A stretch of 64,000 bases of DNA, taken from positions 62,001-126,000 of the forward strand of contig JANNWG010000035.1 of the NCBI GenBank assembly GCA_031414695.1, written 5' to 3'. Source of the stretch: UKL13-2 sp031414695. GTDB lineage: Bacteria > Pseudomonadota > Gammaproteobacteria > Burkholderiales > Usitatibacteraceae. The translations under genes and the position numbers were made by a program. Positions 41,169 through 50,952 of this stretch are shown piece after piece. The notes under the pieces were generated by a model. That model did not search any database, was not told where the DNA came from, and worked only from the letters and a program-made list of their open reading frames with translations. The stretch's first letter is position 1. Each line of letters starts with the position of its first letter.

Positions 41169-41951
41169 ATGAGTGCCCTTAATGATGCGTCGGAGTTAGC
41201 ACAGATTGCGCCAAATTTTGAAGGCGAAGAGGTAGTATTACGTGCTAATCATTTGCGTAAAGCTTACAAAAAACGCGTGGTTGTGCATGATGTCTCATTG
41301 GAGGTCAAAAGCGGTGAAATCGTCGGGCTGCTAGGGCCGAATGGCGCGGGTAAGACCACATGTTTTTATATGATTGTTGGCTTAGTGCCAGCCGACAGTG
41401 GTGAGATTTTTATCGATAAAACGCCGCTCACAGCACTCGCCATTTATCAGCGTTCTAAACTTGGCGTTGCCTACCTACCGCAAGAAGCATCTATTTTTCG
41501 CAAATTAACAGTTTCTGAAAATATTCAGGCTGTGCTGGAGCTGCGTGACCTAAGCCGTGATGACATCGCTAAAAAACGTGATGCGCTAATGGACGAATTG
41601 CACATTAGCCATTTACGCAATAACCCGGCGGTAAGCTTGTCTGGTGGCGAGCGACGCCGTGTTGAAATTGCCCGGGCACTTGCGGTGGATCCACGTTTTG
41701 TCTTGCTCGATGAGCCATTTGCTGGTGTAGATCCTATTGCAGTGATTGATATACAAGAAATCATAAAATTTTTAAAAAAACGCGGCATCGGCGTGTTGAT
41801 TACAGATCACAATGTGCGTGAGACGTTAGGCATTTGTGACCACGCTTACATCATTAATCAGGGGCGTGTATTGGCGATGGGTAAACCTGCCGAGATTGTT
41901 GCGGATGAGACGGTTCGTAAAGTCTATCTTGGCGAAAACTTCCGACTTTAG
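41169..41951 (+). CDS. lptB: LPS-export ABC ATPase LptB
   Basis: The 260-residue ABC ATPase has Walker A GLLGPNGAGKTT, signature LSGGERRRVEIA, Walker B FVLLDEPFAGVDP and the switch His in ITDHNVRETL. It powers LptFG extraction of LPS. It lies between lptA and rpoN, the usual order in this group. Confidence 0.96.
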   Translation: MSALNDASELAQIAPNFEGEEVVLRANHLRKAYKKRVVVHDVSLEVKSGEIVGLLGPNGAGKTTCFYMIVGLVPADSGEIFIDKTPLTALAIYQRSKLGVAYLPQEASIFRKLTVSENIQAVLELRDLSRDDIAKKRDALMDELHISHLRNNPAVSLSGGERRRVEIARALAVDPRFVLLDEPFAGVDPIAVIDIQEIIKFLKKRGIGVLITDHNVRETLGICDHAYIINQGRVLAMGKPAEIVADETVRKVYLGENFRL

Positions 41952-41960
41952 ATTGATGCG

Positions 41961-43517
41961 ATGAAAGCCTCTTTGCAGCTTAAATTCTCGCAGCAACTGG
42001 CGTTAACGCCGCAGTTGCAGCAATCTATTAAGCTCTTACAGCTATCTACGGCTGAATTAAATCAGGAGCTCGAAAAATTTTTACTTGAAAATCCGCTGCT
42101 GGAACGCGATGAAACCGAAGCGCGCGTAGGTGACGAAGCTGGCGACGAGTCTGGCGCATATAGCGCACTTAATTTAGGTGATATTTCGAATAGTGTAACA
42201 ACGTCAAAAAACGATTCACCAGATTCAAACGAAGCATTACCCACACAAGTCGAAATGAATGACAGCTCGGAAAAGGATTTTTCATTCGAGAATGGAGACT
42301 TTAGTGATTTTGGCGAGGGCGCTGCTAATAATCGTCTAAACGGCGCAAGTGGCGACGATGAGCGCAATGATAGTGATACCTATGCCAGTACGACAGACGC
42401 TGCAATGTCGCTACAGCAGTACTTGCTTGATCAATTGCCGCTCACGTCCCTTTCTGCGCGTGATAGGCAAATCGCGGCATTCATTATTGCCAATTTAGAC
42501 GACGATGGTTATTTGACTATTGAGATGCAAGATTTAGCGGATATGCTTATTGAGCATATGGAGGAGGCGATTCGCGATGAAGAAATGGACGCAGAAGATG
42601 TGCGCGCGGAGCTTAATATTGCATTGCAACACGTTCAGCACCTTGACCCAATTGGTGTAGGCGCGAGATCACTTTCGGAGTGTCTGCGATTACAGTTGGA
42701 TGTGCTGCCTTCAGACACTGCCCATCTTAGTGCAGCGCGGCAATTGGTGACGACGCATTTGGATGTGCTGGCACAACGTGACTTACTAAAACTAAAACGG
42801 TTACTTCGCGTTGATGATGAAACATTAAAAGCCATTCGCGCACTTGTAGTCACACTAGAGCCTAAACCTGGCCGCCGCTTCAGTCAGGGCGAAACGCGCT
42901 ATATCGTGCCAGATGTTGTCGTCAAAAAAGTACGCGGTCGTTGGCGTGCAATCCTTAATCAAGATGCCATGCCAAAGCTGCGCGTAAACAAAATGTATGC
43001 TGATTTAGTACATCGCAGTCGTGATGCGGAGGGCAAAAATTTAAGCGGGCAACTGCAAGAAGCACGCTGGCTAGTTAAAAATATTCAGCAACGATTTGAA
43101 ACTATTTTGAAAGTGACCGAAGCTATCGTTGAGAATCAGCGACATTTTTTTGATCACGGTGAGGTCGCTATGCGACCGTTAGTCTTGCGTGAAATCGCCG
43201 ATTTAGTTGGGCTGCATGAAAGCACCATATCGCGAGTGACTACACAAAAGTACATGCTCACTCCGCGAGGTATTTTTGAGTTGAAATATTTCTTTGGTGC
43301 CAGCGTAGCGACTGAGACTGGCGGCGCGTGTTCAGCCACGGCTATTCGCGCTTTAATAAAACAGTTAGTTGAGGCCGAAGATCAACGTAAGCCTTTGTCA
43401 GATAACAAGATTGCGGATGTTTTATCCGCGCAGGGCATTCTTGTTGCTCGTCGCACTGTCGCCAAGTATCGCGAGTCGTTGCAAATTGGCCCGGCAAATT
43501 TGCGTAAATCTTTTTGA
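41961..43517 (+). CDS. rpoN: RNA polymerase sigma-54 factor RpoN
   Basis: The 518-residue protein has the Gln/Leu-rich region I (LQLKFSQQLALTPQLQQSIK), an acidic region II (about 50-140), core- and promoter-binding regions, and the RpoN box ARRTVAKYRE near the C terminus. It directs enhancer-dependent transcription such as nitrogen and pilin genes. It follows lptB by 9 bases and is followed by hpf. Confidence 0.96.
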   Translation: MKASLQLKFSQQLALTPQLQQSIKLLQLSTAELNQELEKFLLENPLLERDETEARVGDEAGDESGAYSALNLGDISNSVTTSKNDSPDSNEALPTQVEMNDSSEKDFSFENGDFSDFGEGAANNRLNGASGDDERNDSDTYASTTDAAMSLQQYLLDQLPLTSLSARDRQIAAFIIANLDDDGYLTIEMQDLADMLIEHMEEAIRDEEMDAEDVRAELNIALQHVQHLDPIGVGARSLSECLRLQLDVLPSDTAHLSAARQLVTTHLDVLAQRDLLKLKRLLRVDDETLKAIRALVVTLEPKPGRRFSQGETRYIVPDVVVKKVRGRWRAILNQDAMPKLRVNKMYADLVHRSRDAEGKNLSGQLQEARWLVKNIQQRFETILKVTEAIVENQRHFFDHGEVAMRPLVLREIADLVGLHESTISRVTTQKYMLTPRGIFELKYFFGASVATETGGACSATAIRALIKQLVEAEDQRKPLSDNKIADVLSAQGILVARRTVAKYRESLQIGPANLRKSF

Positions 43518-43627
43518 ATTTTGTCGCCATTGCGTAGTCAAGACATGACAGGTAATCAAGAATATTTTTTAAAACTTGCGCCTACTTAAAATTGGGCGTA
43601 TCTTAATTTCATTACCAGTTTTAATCG

Positions 43628-43668
43628 CCCCTGATCGGGGGTGAAGTCCACGGGCACATGATGTGTCC
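43628..43668 (+). promoter_or_regulatory. Structured leader of hpf
   Basis: CCCC-TGATC-GGGG (43628-43640) and GGGCAC-ATGAT-GTGTCC (43652-43668) can each form a short hairpin. The second ends about 9 bases before the AAAGGAG ribosome site. A role in hpf translation is possible but not shown. Confidence 0.35.
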
Positions 43669-43689
43669 ACTTTGAAAGGAGAACCGCGT

Positions 43690-44040
43690 ATGAACTTAAA
43701 TATGACCGGCCATCACCTCGAAATCACACCAGCCATGCGTGATTACGTTGCCGCTAAGATGACCCGCATTAATCGCCATTTCGACCATGTGATTGACGTC
43801 AATATGATTCTCACCGTCGAAAAGCTACGACAGCGAATAGAAGCCAATGTACATCTTTCAGGGAAAAATATTTTTGTTGAAAGTGCGGACGCCGATATGT
43901 ACGCCGCCATCGACCTCTTGGTTGATAAGCTTGATCGACAAATCGTTAAACACAAGGAAAAAATTAAGAGTAAGCACGTATCTCAGGCGCCTAAACGTAT
44001 TATTCTAGAAGATGCGATGCTTGATTCGGCGGCACTTTAA
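43690..44040 (+). CDS. hpf: Ribosome hibernation-promoting factor, short form
   Basis: The 116-residue protein starts MNLNMTGHHLEITPAMRDYV, the HPF/YfiA fold. AAAGGAGA stands before the ATG at 43690. It is the short form, with no C-terminal dimerisation domain; short HPF forms 100S ribosomes with RMF in gammaproteobacteria, and betaproteobacteria often keep it next to rpoN. It is followed by a strong terminator. Confidence 0.93.
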   Translation: MNLNMTGHHLEITPAMRDYVAAKMTRINRHFDHVIDVNMILTVEKLRQRIEANVHLSGKNIFVESADADMYAAIDLLVDKLDRQIVKHKEKIKSKHVSQAPKRIILEDAMLDSAAL

Positions 44041-44107
44041 GTAGCGTAATTAAGTTAAGTGGCTTAATTGCAAGCCAATACAATTAAGCGCAACCTAAGC
44101 CTTTAAT

Positions 44108-44138
44108 AAAATCGCCCGCCTTAAAACGGGCGATTTTT
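44108..44138 (+). terminator. Rho-independent terminator after hpf
   Basis: AAAATCGCCCG (44108-44118) pairs with CGGGCGATTTT (44127-44137), followed by T. It ends the lpt-rpoN-hpf transcript; ptsN follows from a separate start. Confidence 0.9.
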
Positions 44139-44260
44139 GTTGCAAGTCGCAAATTTTGTAAATTTAGTTACCCTCTCTTCCGCATGAGCCAATTCCTAAG
44201 CGTAAAATATTTTTTTATCTCTATCGCGACGTGATCTAAACATCATGACCGCACACAGCT

Positions 44261-44770
44261 ATGGCACAAGCCAATTTCGCTAAACACCTTCCAGCCTCAC
44301 ACGTATTGCTCGATCTAGACGTGTCGAGTAAAAAACGATTATTTGAACAAATCGGTTTGTTATTTGAAAACGAAAACGGTATAGCGCGCGCTGCCGTATT
44401 TGATGCATTGTTCGCACGAGAAAAATTAGGCTCCACTGGATTGGGGCATGGCGTGGCAATACCGCATGGTCGCATTAAAGGTTTACGCGACACCCTCGCT
44501 GTATTTATTCGCACCAAAGATGGCGTACCCTTTGAGTCGCCAGATAGTGAAAATGTTCGTTTGGTTTTTGCCATGCTGGTTCCTGAGCATGCCACAGAGC
44601 AGCATCTACATTTGCTTTCCGAGCTGGCCGAAGCCTTTAGTGATACTGATCTTCGTGCCGCTTTGCTAGAAGATACCGATAACACGCACTTACATCAAAT
44701 GCTCACGGGTTGGTCGCCATTTAATCAAGGCGTAACACATGCCACAGCTCAACGTACAGCGGCTATTTGA
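44261..44770 (+). CDS. ptsN: Nitrogen-PTS EIIA component PtsN
   Basis: The 169-residue protein has the EIIA fold with the phosphorylated His in GHGVAIPHGRIKG. It receives phosphate from NPr and regulates potassium and nitrogen responses. Overlaps hprK by 32 bases. Confidence 0.93.
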   Translation: MAQANFAKHLPASHVLLDLDVSSKKRLFEQIGLLFENENGIARAAVFDALFAREKLGSTGLGHGVAIPHGRIKGLRDTLAVFIRTKDGVPFESPDSENVRLVFAMLVPEHATEQHLHLLSELAEAFSDTDLRAALLEDTDNTHLHQMLTGWSPFNQGVTHATAQRTAAI

Positions 44771-45782
44771 AGAGCGGCGCGAAAAGCTCGCGCTGACATG
44801 GATTGCAGGCATCGGTGGCGCAATAAAGGTGCTGCCTGACGACGCGCTAAACCGTCCCGGCGTTGGTCTAGTTGGACACTTTAACCTTGTTCATCCAATC
44901 CTCATTCAAGCGTTAGGCACGAGTGATGTTGAGTATTTGAATAAGCTAGACGCAGCTGAGCTCGAAACCAGTTTGGAAAAATTATGCACCAATGAAACGT
45001 TAGCAATATTCATTTGCGACGGCGTTGACGCGCCGCCGTATTTGAAATTAGCAGCGGATAAATTTCAGACGCCACTTTTTCTGTCCGATAAAAAAAGCCG
45101 TGTCTTTGTTAATTTGTTGCGTCCGTATTTGCAACGTGAGCTATCTGAAGTTACCACTTCGCACGGCGTGTTTTTAGATGTGCTCGGCTTTGGCACACTG
45201 ATAACAGGTGACTCACAAATCGGCAAAAGTGAATTAGCACTTGAGCTAATTTCACGTGGTGCAGGTTTGGTGGCAGATGATATTGTTGAGCTGTATCAGG
45301 TTGGGCCGGAAACGATTCAAGGTCGCTGTCCGCCACTATTGCGAGATTTTTTAGAGGTGCGTGGCATTGGTGTCTTAAATATTAAAGCGATTTTTGGTGA
45401 GACTGCCGTGCGCCCGCGCAAAACATTGCGTCTCATCGTGCATTTAGAGCGTCCGAGTAAAGAGTATTTTCAAGGTTTAGATAGGCTACAAACTAAATCG
45501 AGCACCACCACTATTTTGGGTGTAGAGATTCCCACAGTCACCTTGGCTGTAGTGGCAGGGCGTAATTTATCGGTCTTAGCCGAAGCTGCTGTGCGCCACT
45601 ATATTTTGCAAACGCGTGGTTATGACTCAACTAAAGATTTTCTGGATCGTCACGAAGAAGCAATGCGCGAGCAAGGTGAGCTTGAGTTGAAAGAGGCTGT
45701 CGCGATTGCACCAAACATCGCACCAAACACACCCTTTAATCCAGATGCCACCTCAGCGTACCGCCTATACGATGTTGATTAA
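44739..45782 (+). CDS. hprK: HPr kinase/phosphorylase HprK
   Basis: The 347-residue protein has an N-terminal DRTGG-like domain and the kinase domain with Walker A ITGDSQIGKSELALEL near residue 155 and the signature EVRGIGVLNIKAIFG near 205. In this group it probably acts on the NPr/HPr of the nitrogen PTS. The C-terminal tail (NIAPNTPFNPDATSAYRLYD) is longer than the core needs. Confidence 0.95.
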   Translation: MPQLNVQRLFEERREKLALTWIAGIGGAIKVLPDDALNRPGVGLVGHFNLVHPILIQALGTSDVEYLNKLDAAELETSLEKLCTNETLAIFICDGVDAPPYLKLAADKFQTPLFLSDKKSRVFVNLLRPYLQRELSEVTTSHGVFLDVLGFGTLITGDSQIGKSELALELISRGAGLVADDIVELYQVGPETIQGRCPPLLRDFLEVRGIGVLNIKAIFGETAVRPRKTLRLIVHLERPSKEYFQGLDRLQTKSSTTTILGVEIPTVTLAVVAGRNLSVLAEAAVRHYILQTRGYDSTKDFLDRHEEAMREQGELELKEAVAIAPNIAPNTPFNPDATSAYRLYDVD

Positions 45783-45803
45783 ATTTCTTTTCTTAAGCGC
45801 AAC

Positions 45804-46670
45804 ATGAAACTCGTTCTCGTTAGCGGATTTTCTGGTTCCGGTAAGAGCGTGGCGTTGAAAGCGCTCGAGGATGCAGGCTATTTTGCAGTCGATAATTTGC
45901 CCGCAACCTTGGTTGAGTCGTTGCTGGTTGAAATGAAAGCGCTGCCTAAAATTGCGATCGCCATCGATGTGCGCGCAGGTGAATCGGTTGCGACCTTGCC
46001 ACATCTCATCAATACGCTGCGTGACAATCAAGACATTGATTGTCGTATGTTATTTGTCGAAGCCAATGATGAATCCATCGCAAGGCGCTTTGCGGAAACC
46101 AGGCGGCCGCACCCGCTGGCAGATCGTGTGCAGGGTGGCGTTGCAGCATGCATCAAGGAAGAACGGCGTCTTCTGGCAGAAGTGGCTGAAATGGCTCACC
46201 GGATGGACACTTCCGGAGTGAACGCAAATGTGTTGCGCGGCTGGATTAAAGATTGGCTACAACTCGATCGCACGCGCTTGTCGCTGACGTTTTTGTCGTT
46301 TGGCTTTAAGCACGGCATACCGATGGATGCCGATTTAGTATTCGACGCCCGTTTTTTGCCGAACCCTTTTTACGATCCTTTGCTTCGACCATTAACCGGA
46401 CGCGATGTGCCAGTGCAGGCATTTTTGCGTAGCGACCTAAATGTGGGTCATTTTGTCGATGATATTGCCGGGTTTGTGATGCGATGGCTGCCATCATTTT
46501 CGCGCGATAACCGTACGGCGTTGACCATTGCAATTGGTTGTACCGGCGGACAACATCGTTCCGTATTTATTGTCGAAGAGTTGAGTCAGCGTTTTGCCCT
46601 AGCAGACGACGCGAATAGTGCACTGAACAATCAACAGCAGGTGCTAGTGCGTCACCGCGACCTTTCTTAA
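45804..46670 (+). CDS. rapZ: RNase adapter RapZ (YvcJ-type nucleotide-binding protein)
   Basis: The 288-residue protein has N-terminal Walker A SGFSGSGKSVALKALED, the DVRAGES motif and the C-terminal FGFKHGIP and IGCTGGQHRSV motifs. RapZ senses amino-sugar precursor and guides small-RNA decay in enterics. It stands 21 bases after hprK in the usual ptsN-hprK-rapZ order. Confidence 0.95.
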   Translation: MKLVLVSGFSGSGKSVALKALEDAGYFAVDNLPATLVESLLVEMKALPKIAIAIDVRAGESVATLPHLINTLRDNQDIDCRMLFVEANDESIARRFAETRRPHPLADRVQGGVAACIKEERRLLAEVAEMAHRMDTSGVNANVLRGWIKDWLQLDRTRLSLTFLSFGFKHGIPMDADLVFDARFLPNPFYDPLLRPLTGRDVPVQAFLRSDLNVGHFVDDIAGFVMRWLPSFSRDNRTALTIAIGCTGGQHRSVFIVEELSQRFALADDANSALNNQQQVLVRHRDLS

Positions 46671-46688
46671 TTTTAATTTTTTGCGATC

Positions 46689-47336
46689 TTGATCAAAAAC
46701 ATTTTTAACGCCATCGTAGATGTGCGGCACAAAACTAGGCAACCTGTGGCACGACAAATTCCCATTTTCCCGCTTGGCTCAATTCTTTATCCTGGTGGCG
46801 TATTAGCGCTAAAGATTTTTGAAGATCGCTATATGCAAATGGCGAAAGCCTCGCTCAAAATGAGCACCCCATTTGGTATCGCGCTCATCCGTGAGGGCGC
46901 TGAAGTCGGCGCGCCTGCTGTTCCTGAGCCGGTTGGTACGCTCGCCACCATTGACGATTGGGACATGCCGCAGCTAGGTATTTTGCAGGTGCGCGTATTG
47001 GGCGGCACGCGGTTTCGGATTGTCTCGTCAACGATAAATCCAGTCGGCTTGATCATTGCCGATGTTGAGGAAATTGCGGACGACATTACGGAAACAACCC
47101 CAGTGCTGGCCGCTTGTGCGAGCTTTTTAGCCAAAGTTATTGCCAGCCAAGGCCAAGACGTGCACGATGAACGGTTTCGATTTGACGACGCATTTTGGGT
47201 CAGTATGCGACTGACTGAAATGTTGCCGCTCAGTAATACGGTAAAACAAAAAATGTTAGAACTTACTAACGCAACAATTCGTTTAGAAATACTACAAAAA
47301 TTTTTACGCGATCAAGGCTTGATTGCGGGCGGCTAG
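46689..47336 (+). CDS. LON substrate-binding-domain protein
   Basis: The 215-residue protein matches the Lon N-terminal domain (ARQIPIFPLGSILYPGGVLA, LKIFEDRYMQM) and has no ATPase or protease domain. Such stand-alone proteins have unknown roles. The start is uncertain: TTG at 46689 gives an extra 20 residues, and GTG codons just before ARQIPIF are alternatives. It converges on the RIO kinase gene with 4-base overlap. Confidence 0.83.
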   Translation: MIKNIFNAIVDVRHKTRQPVARQIPIFPLGSILYPGGVLALKIFEDRYMQMAKASLKMSTPFGIALIREGAEVGAPAVPEPVGTLATIDDWDMPQLGILQVRVLGGTRFRIVSSTINPVGLIIADVEEIADDITETTPVLAACASFLAKVIASQGQDVHDERFRFDDAFWVSMRLTEMLPLSNTVKQKMLELTNATIRLEILQKFLRDQGLIAGG

Positions 47337-48196
47337 TCAGGCCGCATTTGCTTTCGTAGCAAACGCGCTTTTTCAGCCAACTCACTGTCTTCGATTTCGC
47401 GCAACACACCTGCCATATCGACTTTTTTATGTGTCTGCTTAAATTGCCCTGTTAGCACGGTCTCGATGGTGAGTTTGCCGATTTTGTAATGCGCCCATAT
47501 TTCGTCGCCGTAATTGGTTTTCAGTAAGTCGGGGGCAAATTGACCAAAATAATTTTTTAAGTTATTCACATCACGCTTGAGCATTGATTCCGCATGATTG
47601 TTACCCGCCGCATCGACCGCCTGCGGCAAATCAATAATCACTGGGCCGTCAGCGGCAACCAAAATATTGAATTCGCTTAAGTCGCCATGAATCAGCCCTG
47701 TGCACAACATGCGAACCACCTCAGCTATCAATTGATGATGCGTTTGTATTGCTAAATCAGGCGCAAATTCCACATCATTTAGCCTCGGCGCGGCGTTGCC
47801 GTTGGCGTCTGTCACCAGCTCCATGAGCAGCACGCCCTCATGAAAATTGATCGGCTTGGGCACGCGCACGCCCGCGGCAGCTAGCCGATAGAGTGCATCA
47901 ACTTCCGCACTTTGCCACGCCGCCTCTTGCGATTCACGGCCAAATTTGGAGCCTTTTGCCATTGCGCGGGCCTGCCGTGAATTTTTGGTTTTACGATTTT
48001 CGGTGTAGTCCACCGCTTGACGAAATGCGCGCTTGTTCGCTTCTTTATAAATCTTGGCGCAGCGTATTGGCGCATCATCTTCTTCGCCGCAGCGCACCAC
48101 AAATACCATTGCTTCTTTACCGCTCATGAGCTGCCTGACCACGCTGGTAATCAGGCCGTCATCGAGCAAAGGTTCGAGTCGCTTGGGTATTCTCAT
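47333..48196 (-). CDS. RIO1-family serine kinase
   Basis: The 287-residue protein has the RIO motifs: SGKEAMVFVVRCG, the Lys in RCAKIYKEANKRAF, catalytic LIHGDLSEFNILV and metal-binding VIIDLPQAVDA. Bacterial RIO kinases are little studied. Its start overlaps the stop of the methyltransferase gene by four bases, so the two are co-transcribed. Confidence 0.9.
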   Translation of the reverse strand: MRIPKRLEPLLDDGLITSVVRQLMSGKEAMVFVVRCGEEDDAPIRCAKIYKEANKRAFRQAVDYTENRKTKNSRQARAMAKGSKFGRESQEAAWQSAEVDALYRLAAAGVRVPKPINFHEGVLLMELVTDANGNAAPRLNDVEFAPDLAIQTHHQLIAEVVRMLCTGLIHGDLSEFNILVAADGPVIIDLPQAVDAAGNNHAESMLKRDVNNLKNYFGQFAPDLLKTNYGDEIWAHYKIGKLTIETVLTGQFKQTHKKVDMAGVLREIEDSELAEKARLLRKQMRPD

Positions 48197-49446
48197 GCGT
48201 CGATAACACCTAGTCGCCAGAGCGAAGTTACTTCGGCAGCACGTGCGGCGTGAAGTGGATCAGAGGCATCCGCCACGCGTGGATGGGTGGGACGCGCATC
48301 GATGCGATCAATCACTTTTAGACCGCCTGCGGTAATGAAGCTAAGTAATTCGTCGCGCGTGCGTAGCCCAAGATGTTCGGCAATATCAGACAAGATTAAC
48401 CAGCCTTCACCAAGTGGTGTTAAGTGCGCCGCAAGGCCAGCTAAAAAGCCGCGCAGCATTTGATTGTCTGGGTCATAAATGGCCGACTCAATCGGCGCAC
48501 TTGGCCGCGCCGGTATCCACGGCGGATTACACACAATTAACGGCGCACGACCTTCGGGGAAAAGATTGGCTTCGGTAACTTGCACGGTAGAGGCTAACTT
48601 AAACCGACGCATATTGTCAGTCGCGCAACGTATGGCGCGCGGATCCATGTCGGTTGCCACCACCCGTGCCACACCACGTCTGGCGAGTACCGCCGCAAGC
48701 ACGCCGGTGCCGGTGCCGATATCAAACGCCAAGGGTAATGTTTTGGGGATTTTGTTATCAGCATTGGCTGGAAATGGTGCGCTGGCGACTAAGCCAACAT
48801 ATTCACTTCTTACCGGTGCAAATACACCATAGTGCGGATGAATATTTTCGCCGAGCGCCTCCACCATTACGCCTTTTTTGCGCCATTCATGCGCGCCGAC
48901 GATGCCCAATAATTCGCGCATCGATACCACTGAATCACCAGACGAGCCATCCTTGCCGGGCATGCCGTAAGCGTCAATAAACGCGCGCTGTAAATCAGGT
49001 GCTCGACCCAAAAGCACGGTGTAGTCACCCGCCATCGGGATAAGCAGCATGCCGAGCGTGCGAGCGCGCTGTGATTGCGCGAGGCGATGTAGGTTAAAGG
49101 CTTCAATAGCTGTTGGTGGCGGCTTGATTTTGACTTGTCGTCCTGACTTTGGCGATGCCGAAACCACAGGTGGCGATGGTGATTTAGCTGCCGATTTTTG
49201 TAATTTGCGCGCTTTTTCATCGACCCGTTTTGCCATGGCAATCAGCATTTGGCGCGCGTTTTGAAAATCACCGCGCCAGAGTAATGCTGTTCCTTCGCAC
49301 GCTAGTCGATAGGCCGTATCCGCTGACATTTGCTCATCTGCCACCTGCACGCGCGGGTGTGGTGGCAAGCCCGCTTCAGATCGCCAGCGCGCGGAGCTTG
49401 CCATGCCATTTGGCTCGGTCCAGCGAATGATCGGAAAAGTGCTCAT
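48193..49446 (-). CDS. Class I SAM-dependent methyltransferase with N-terminal extension
   Basis: The 417-residue protein has motif I LAFDIGTGTGVLAAVLARRG near residue 240 and the N6-adenine/glutamine-type catalytic motif CNPPWIPA near 310. NPPW indicates methylation of an amide or amino nitrogen, on protein, RNA or DNA. The first 200 residues have a Pro/Lys-rich linker and no known domain. The RIO kinase gene overlaps its end. Confidence 0.8.
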   Translation of the reverse strand: MSTFPIIRWTEPNGMASSARWRSEAGLPPHPRVQVADEQMSADTAYRLACEGTALLWRGDFQNARQMLIAMAKRVDEKARKLQKSAAKSPSPPVVSASPKSGRQVKIKPPPTAIEAFNLHRLAQSQRARTLGMLLIPMAGDYTVLLGRAPDLQRAFIDAYGMPGKDGSSGDSVVSMRELLGIVGAHEWRKKGVMVEALGENIHPHYGVFAPVRSEYVGLVASAPFPANADNKIPKTLPLAFDIGTGTGVLAAVLARRGVARVVATDMDPRAIRCATDNMRRFKLASTVQVTEANLFPEGRAPLIVCNPPWIPARPSAPIESAIYDPDNQMLRGFLAGLAAHLTPLGEGWLILSDIAEHLGLRTRDELLSFITAGGLKVIDRIDARPTHPRVADASDPLHAARAAEVTSLWRLGVIDA

Positions 49447-49568
49447 TTAGGTCTTTATTGAATAGTTAAATTAATTAGTGAAGCACTAATATCGGCGGCT
49501 ATCTTCAAGCATATATTCTTGAAAATGCCCGCCAATAGGCGTGTTTGTGGTTTTGCATATCATTTTAC

Positions 49569-50798
49569 TTAACGCGGATTTAGTCCCGTAATCGCCATCA
49601 TGATTGCAATCATGATGAAGGCGATGATGGCACCAATGGTCAAAATCGCAATTGGCTCGATGAGTATCAAAAGGCGCTTCATCCGATTACGTCCAGACTC
49701 CATCGACAGCTCACCCAATGTTGCTACCGTTTGCGGCAGCTCACCCGATTTTTCGCCGACACGAATCAAATTCACGCCTGTTGGCCCCACCAGCGCGTAT
49801 TTTGCGGCAGATTCGGCTAAGGTTGCTCCACCACGCACATCACGAATGACGAAATTAACGCGCTCACGCATTTTAGGAAAGCGTAGCCCGCCTGCCGATA
49901 ATTCAAGTGCTGCCAAAATCGGCACACGATTTCCTAGCAGCGCGCCAAGTGTCGTCGCCCAGCGGCCGATTTCTGCCTCGCGCAACCAATCGCCGATCAA
50001 CGGCATGGTGGATAGCCGCGTCAGCCAACGGGTGCGCCCTGCGGTATCGCGAATGCTCAAGTAAAACAAGCCCGCGCCTGCGAGTGCCGATAATAATAGC
50101 CACAACCAATTGGCCTGCATAAATACGCCGACTTTAATCACGAAGAGTGAAATTTCTGGGATATCTGCACCACGCGAGCCTTTGACTAAATTTGCAAACC
50201 GTGGCACCACCGCTAAAAAAATCACCAGCACTGCTGCGATACCCGCGATAACCAAAATAACGGGATACGTCAGCGAGTTACGCATCTCTTGATTGATACG
50301 CGCGTCGTATTCCATTTGCTTTGCCGCGTCGGCTAACGCGGGCGACAACTTACCCGTCATCTCGCCCGTGGCGGCAAGCTGCTCAACATATTGCGGAAAT
50401 TCTATTTTTGACGCGTTCAATGCCTTCACAAATGGATTACCCGCGTTCAAGCTGCGATGCGTTGCGCGTAGCCCGATTCCCGCCGGTGTGCCGACACGCG
50501 CTAAGGCAATCGAATCCACCGCGTCAATCAACGTAATACCAGCGCGCAAGAGTGTGGCGAGCTCGCGAATAATCAAAATCTTCTCGCTCTCAGTGACCTT
50601 CGTACTTTTAGTAAAGCCTAATATTGACGAGGACTTTGCGGCATTTTCAGCCGAAACGCCGCCCTCTTGTTCGAGTTTGGTCGGTGTGAGAGATTGCTCG
50701 CCGAGCTTCAATAGCGCCTCTTGCGACGTGCCCGCCTCCATCAAACCTTCGACGGTAGCACCTTGGTTATTAATGGCTTCAAAACGAAATTGGGGCAT
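49569..50798 (-). CDS. gspF: T2SS inner-membrane platform protein GspF
   Basis: The 409-residue protein has the GspF layout: N-terminal PQFRFEAINNQGATVEGLME, two repeated cytosolic domains (ILIIRELATLLRAGITLIDA and WATTLGALLGNRVPILAALE) and three membrane helices, the last at the end (IEPIAILTIGAIIAFIMIAI). It lies downstream of gspE in the same direction, with a 154-base gap containing a hairpin repeat. Confidence 0.95.
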   Translation of the reverse strand: MPQFRFEAINNQGATVEGLMEAGTSQEALLKLGEQSLTPTKLEQEGGVSAENAAKSSSILGFTKSTKVTESEKILIIRELATLLRAGITLIDAVDSIALARVGTPAGIGLRATHRSLNAGNPFVKALNASKIEFPQYVEQLAATGEMTGKLSPALADAAKQMEYDARINQEMRNSLTYPVILVIAGIAAVLVIFLAVVPRFANLVKGSRGADIPEISLFVIKVGVFMQANWLWLLLSALAGAGLFYLSIRDTAGRTRWLTRLSTMPLIGDWLREAEIGRWATTLGALLGNRVPILAALELSAGGLRFPKMRERVNFVIRDVRGGATLAESAAKYALVGPTGVNLIRVGEKSGELPQTVATLGELSMESGRNRMKRLLILIEPIAILTIGAIIAFIMIAIMMAITGLNPR

Positions 50799-50848
50799 GG
50801 TGTATTTAATATTTCAATGAAACAATCGTTCAAGTTGCTCGTTCTGCC

Positions 50849-50872
50849 CCTTCCCCCGGTCACGGGGGAAGG
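50849..50872. repeat. GC-rich hairpin between gspE and gspF
   Basis: CCTTCCCCCG and CGGGGGAAGG are perfect 10-base arms around GTCA. The surrounding GGTTGGGATGGGGGCGAG resembles repeat sequences spread between genes in many proteobacteria. I see no other copy in this window. It could lower gspF expression relative to gspE. Confidence 0.55.
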
Positions 50873-50952
50873 TTGGGATGGGGGCGAGCGTTGAGGATCC
50901 GAAAAGATGTGTTAACTACATCATTATGAATGCTTGCTGCCGCGCTTTTTAT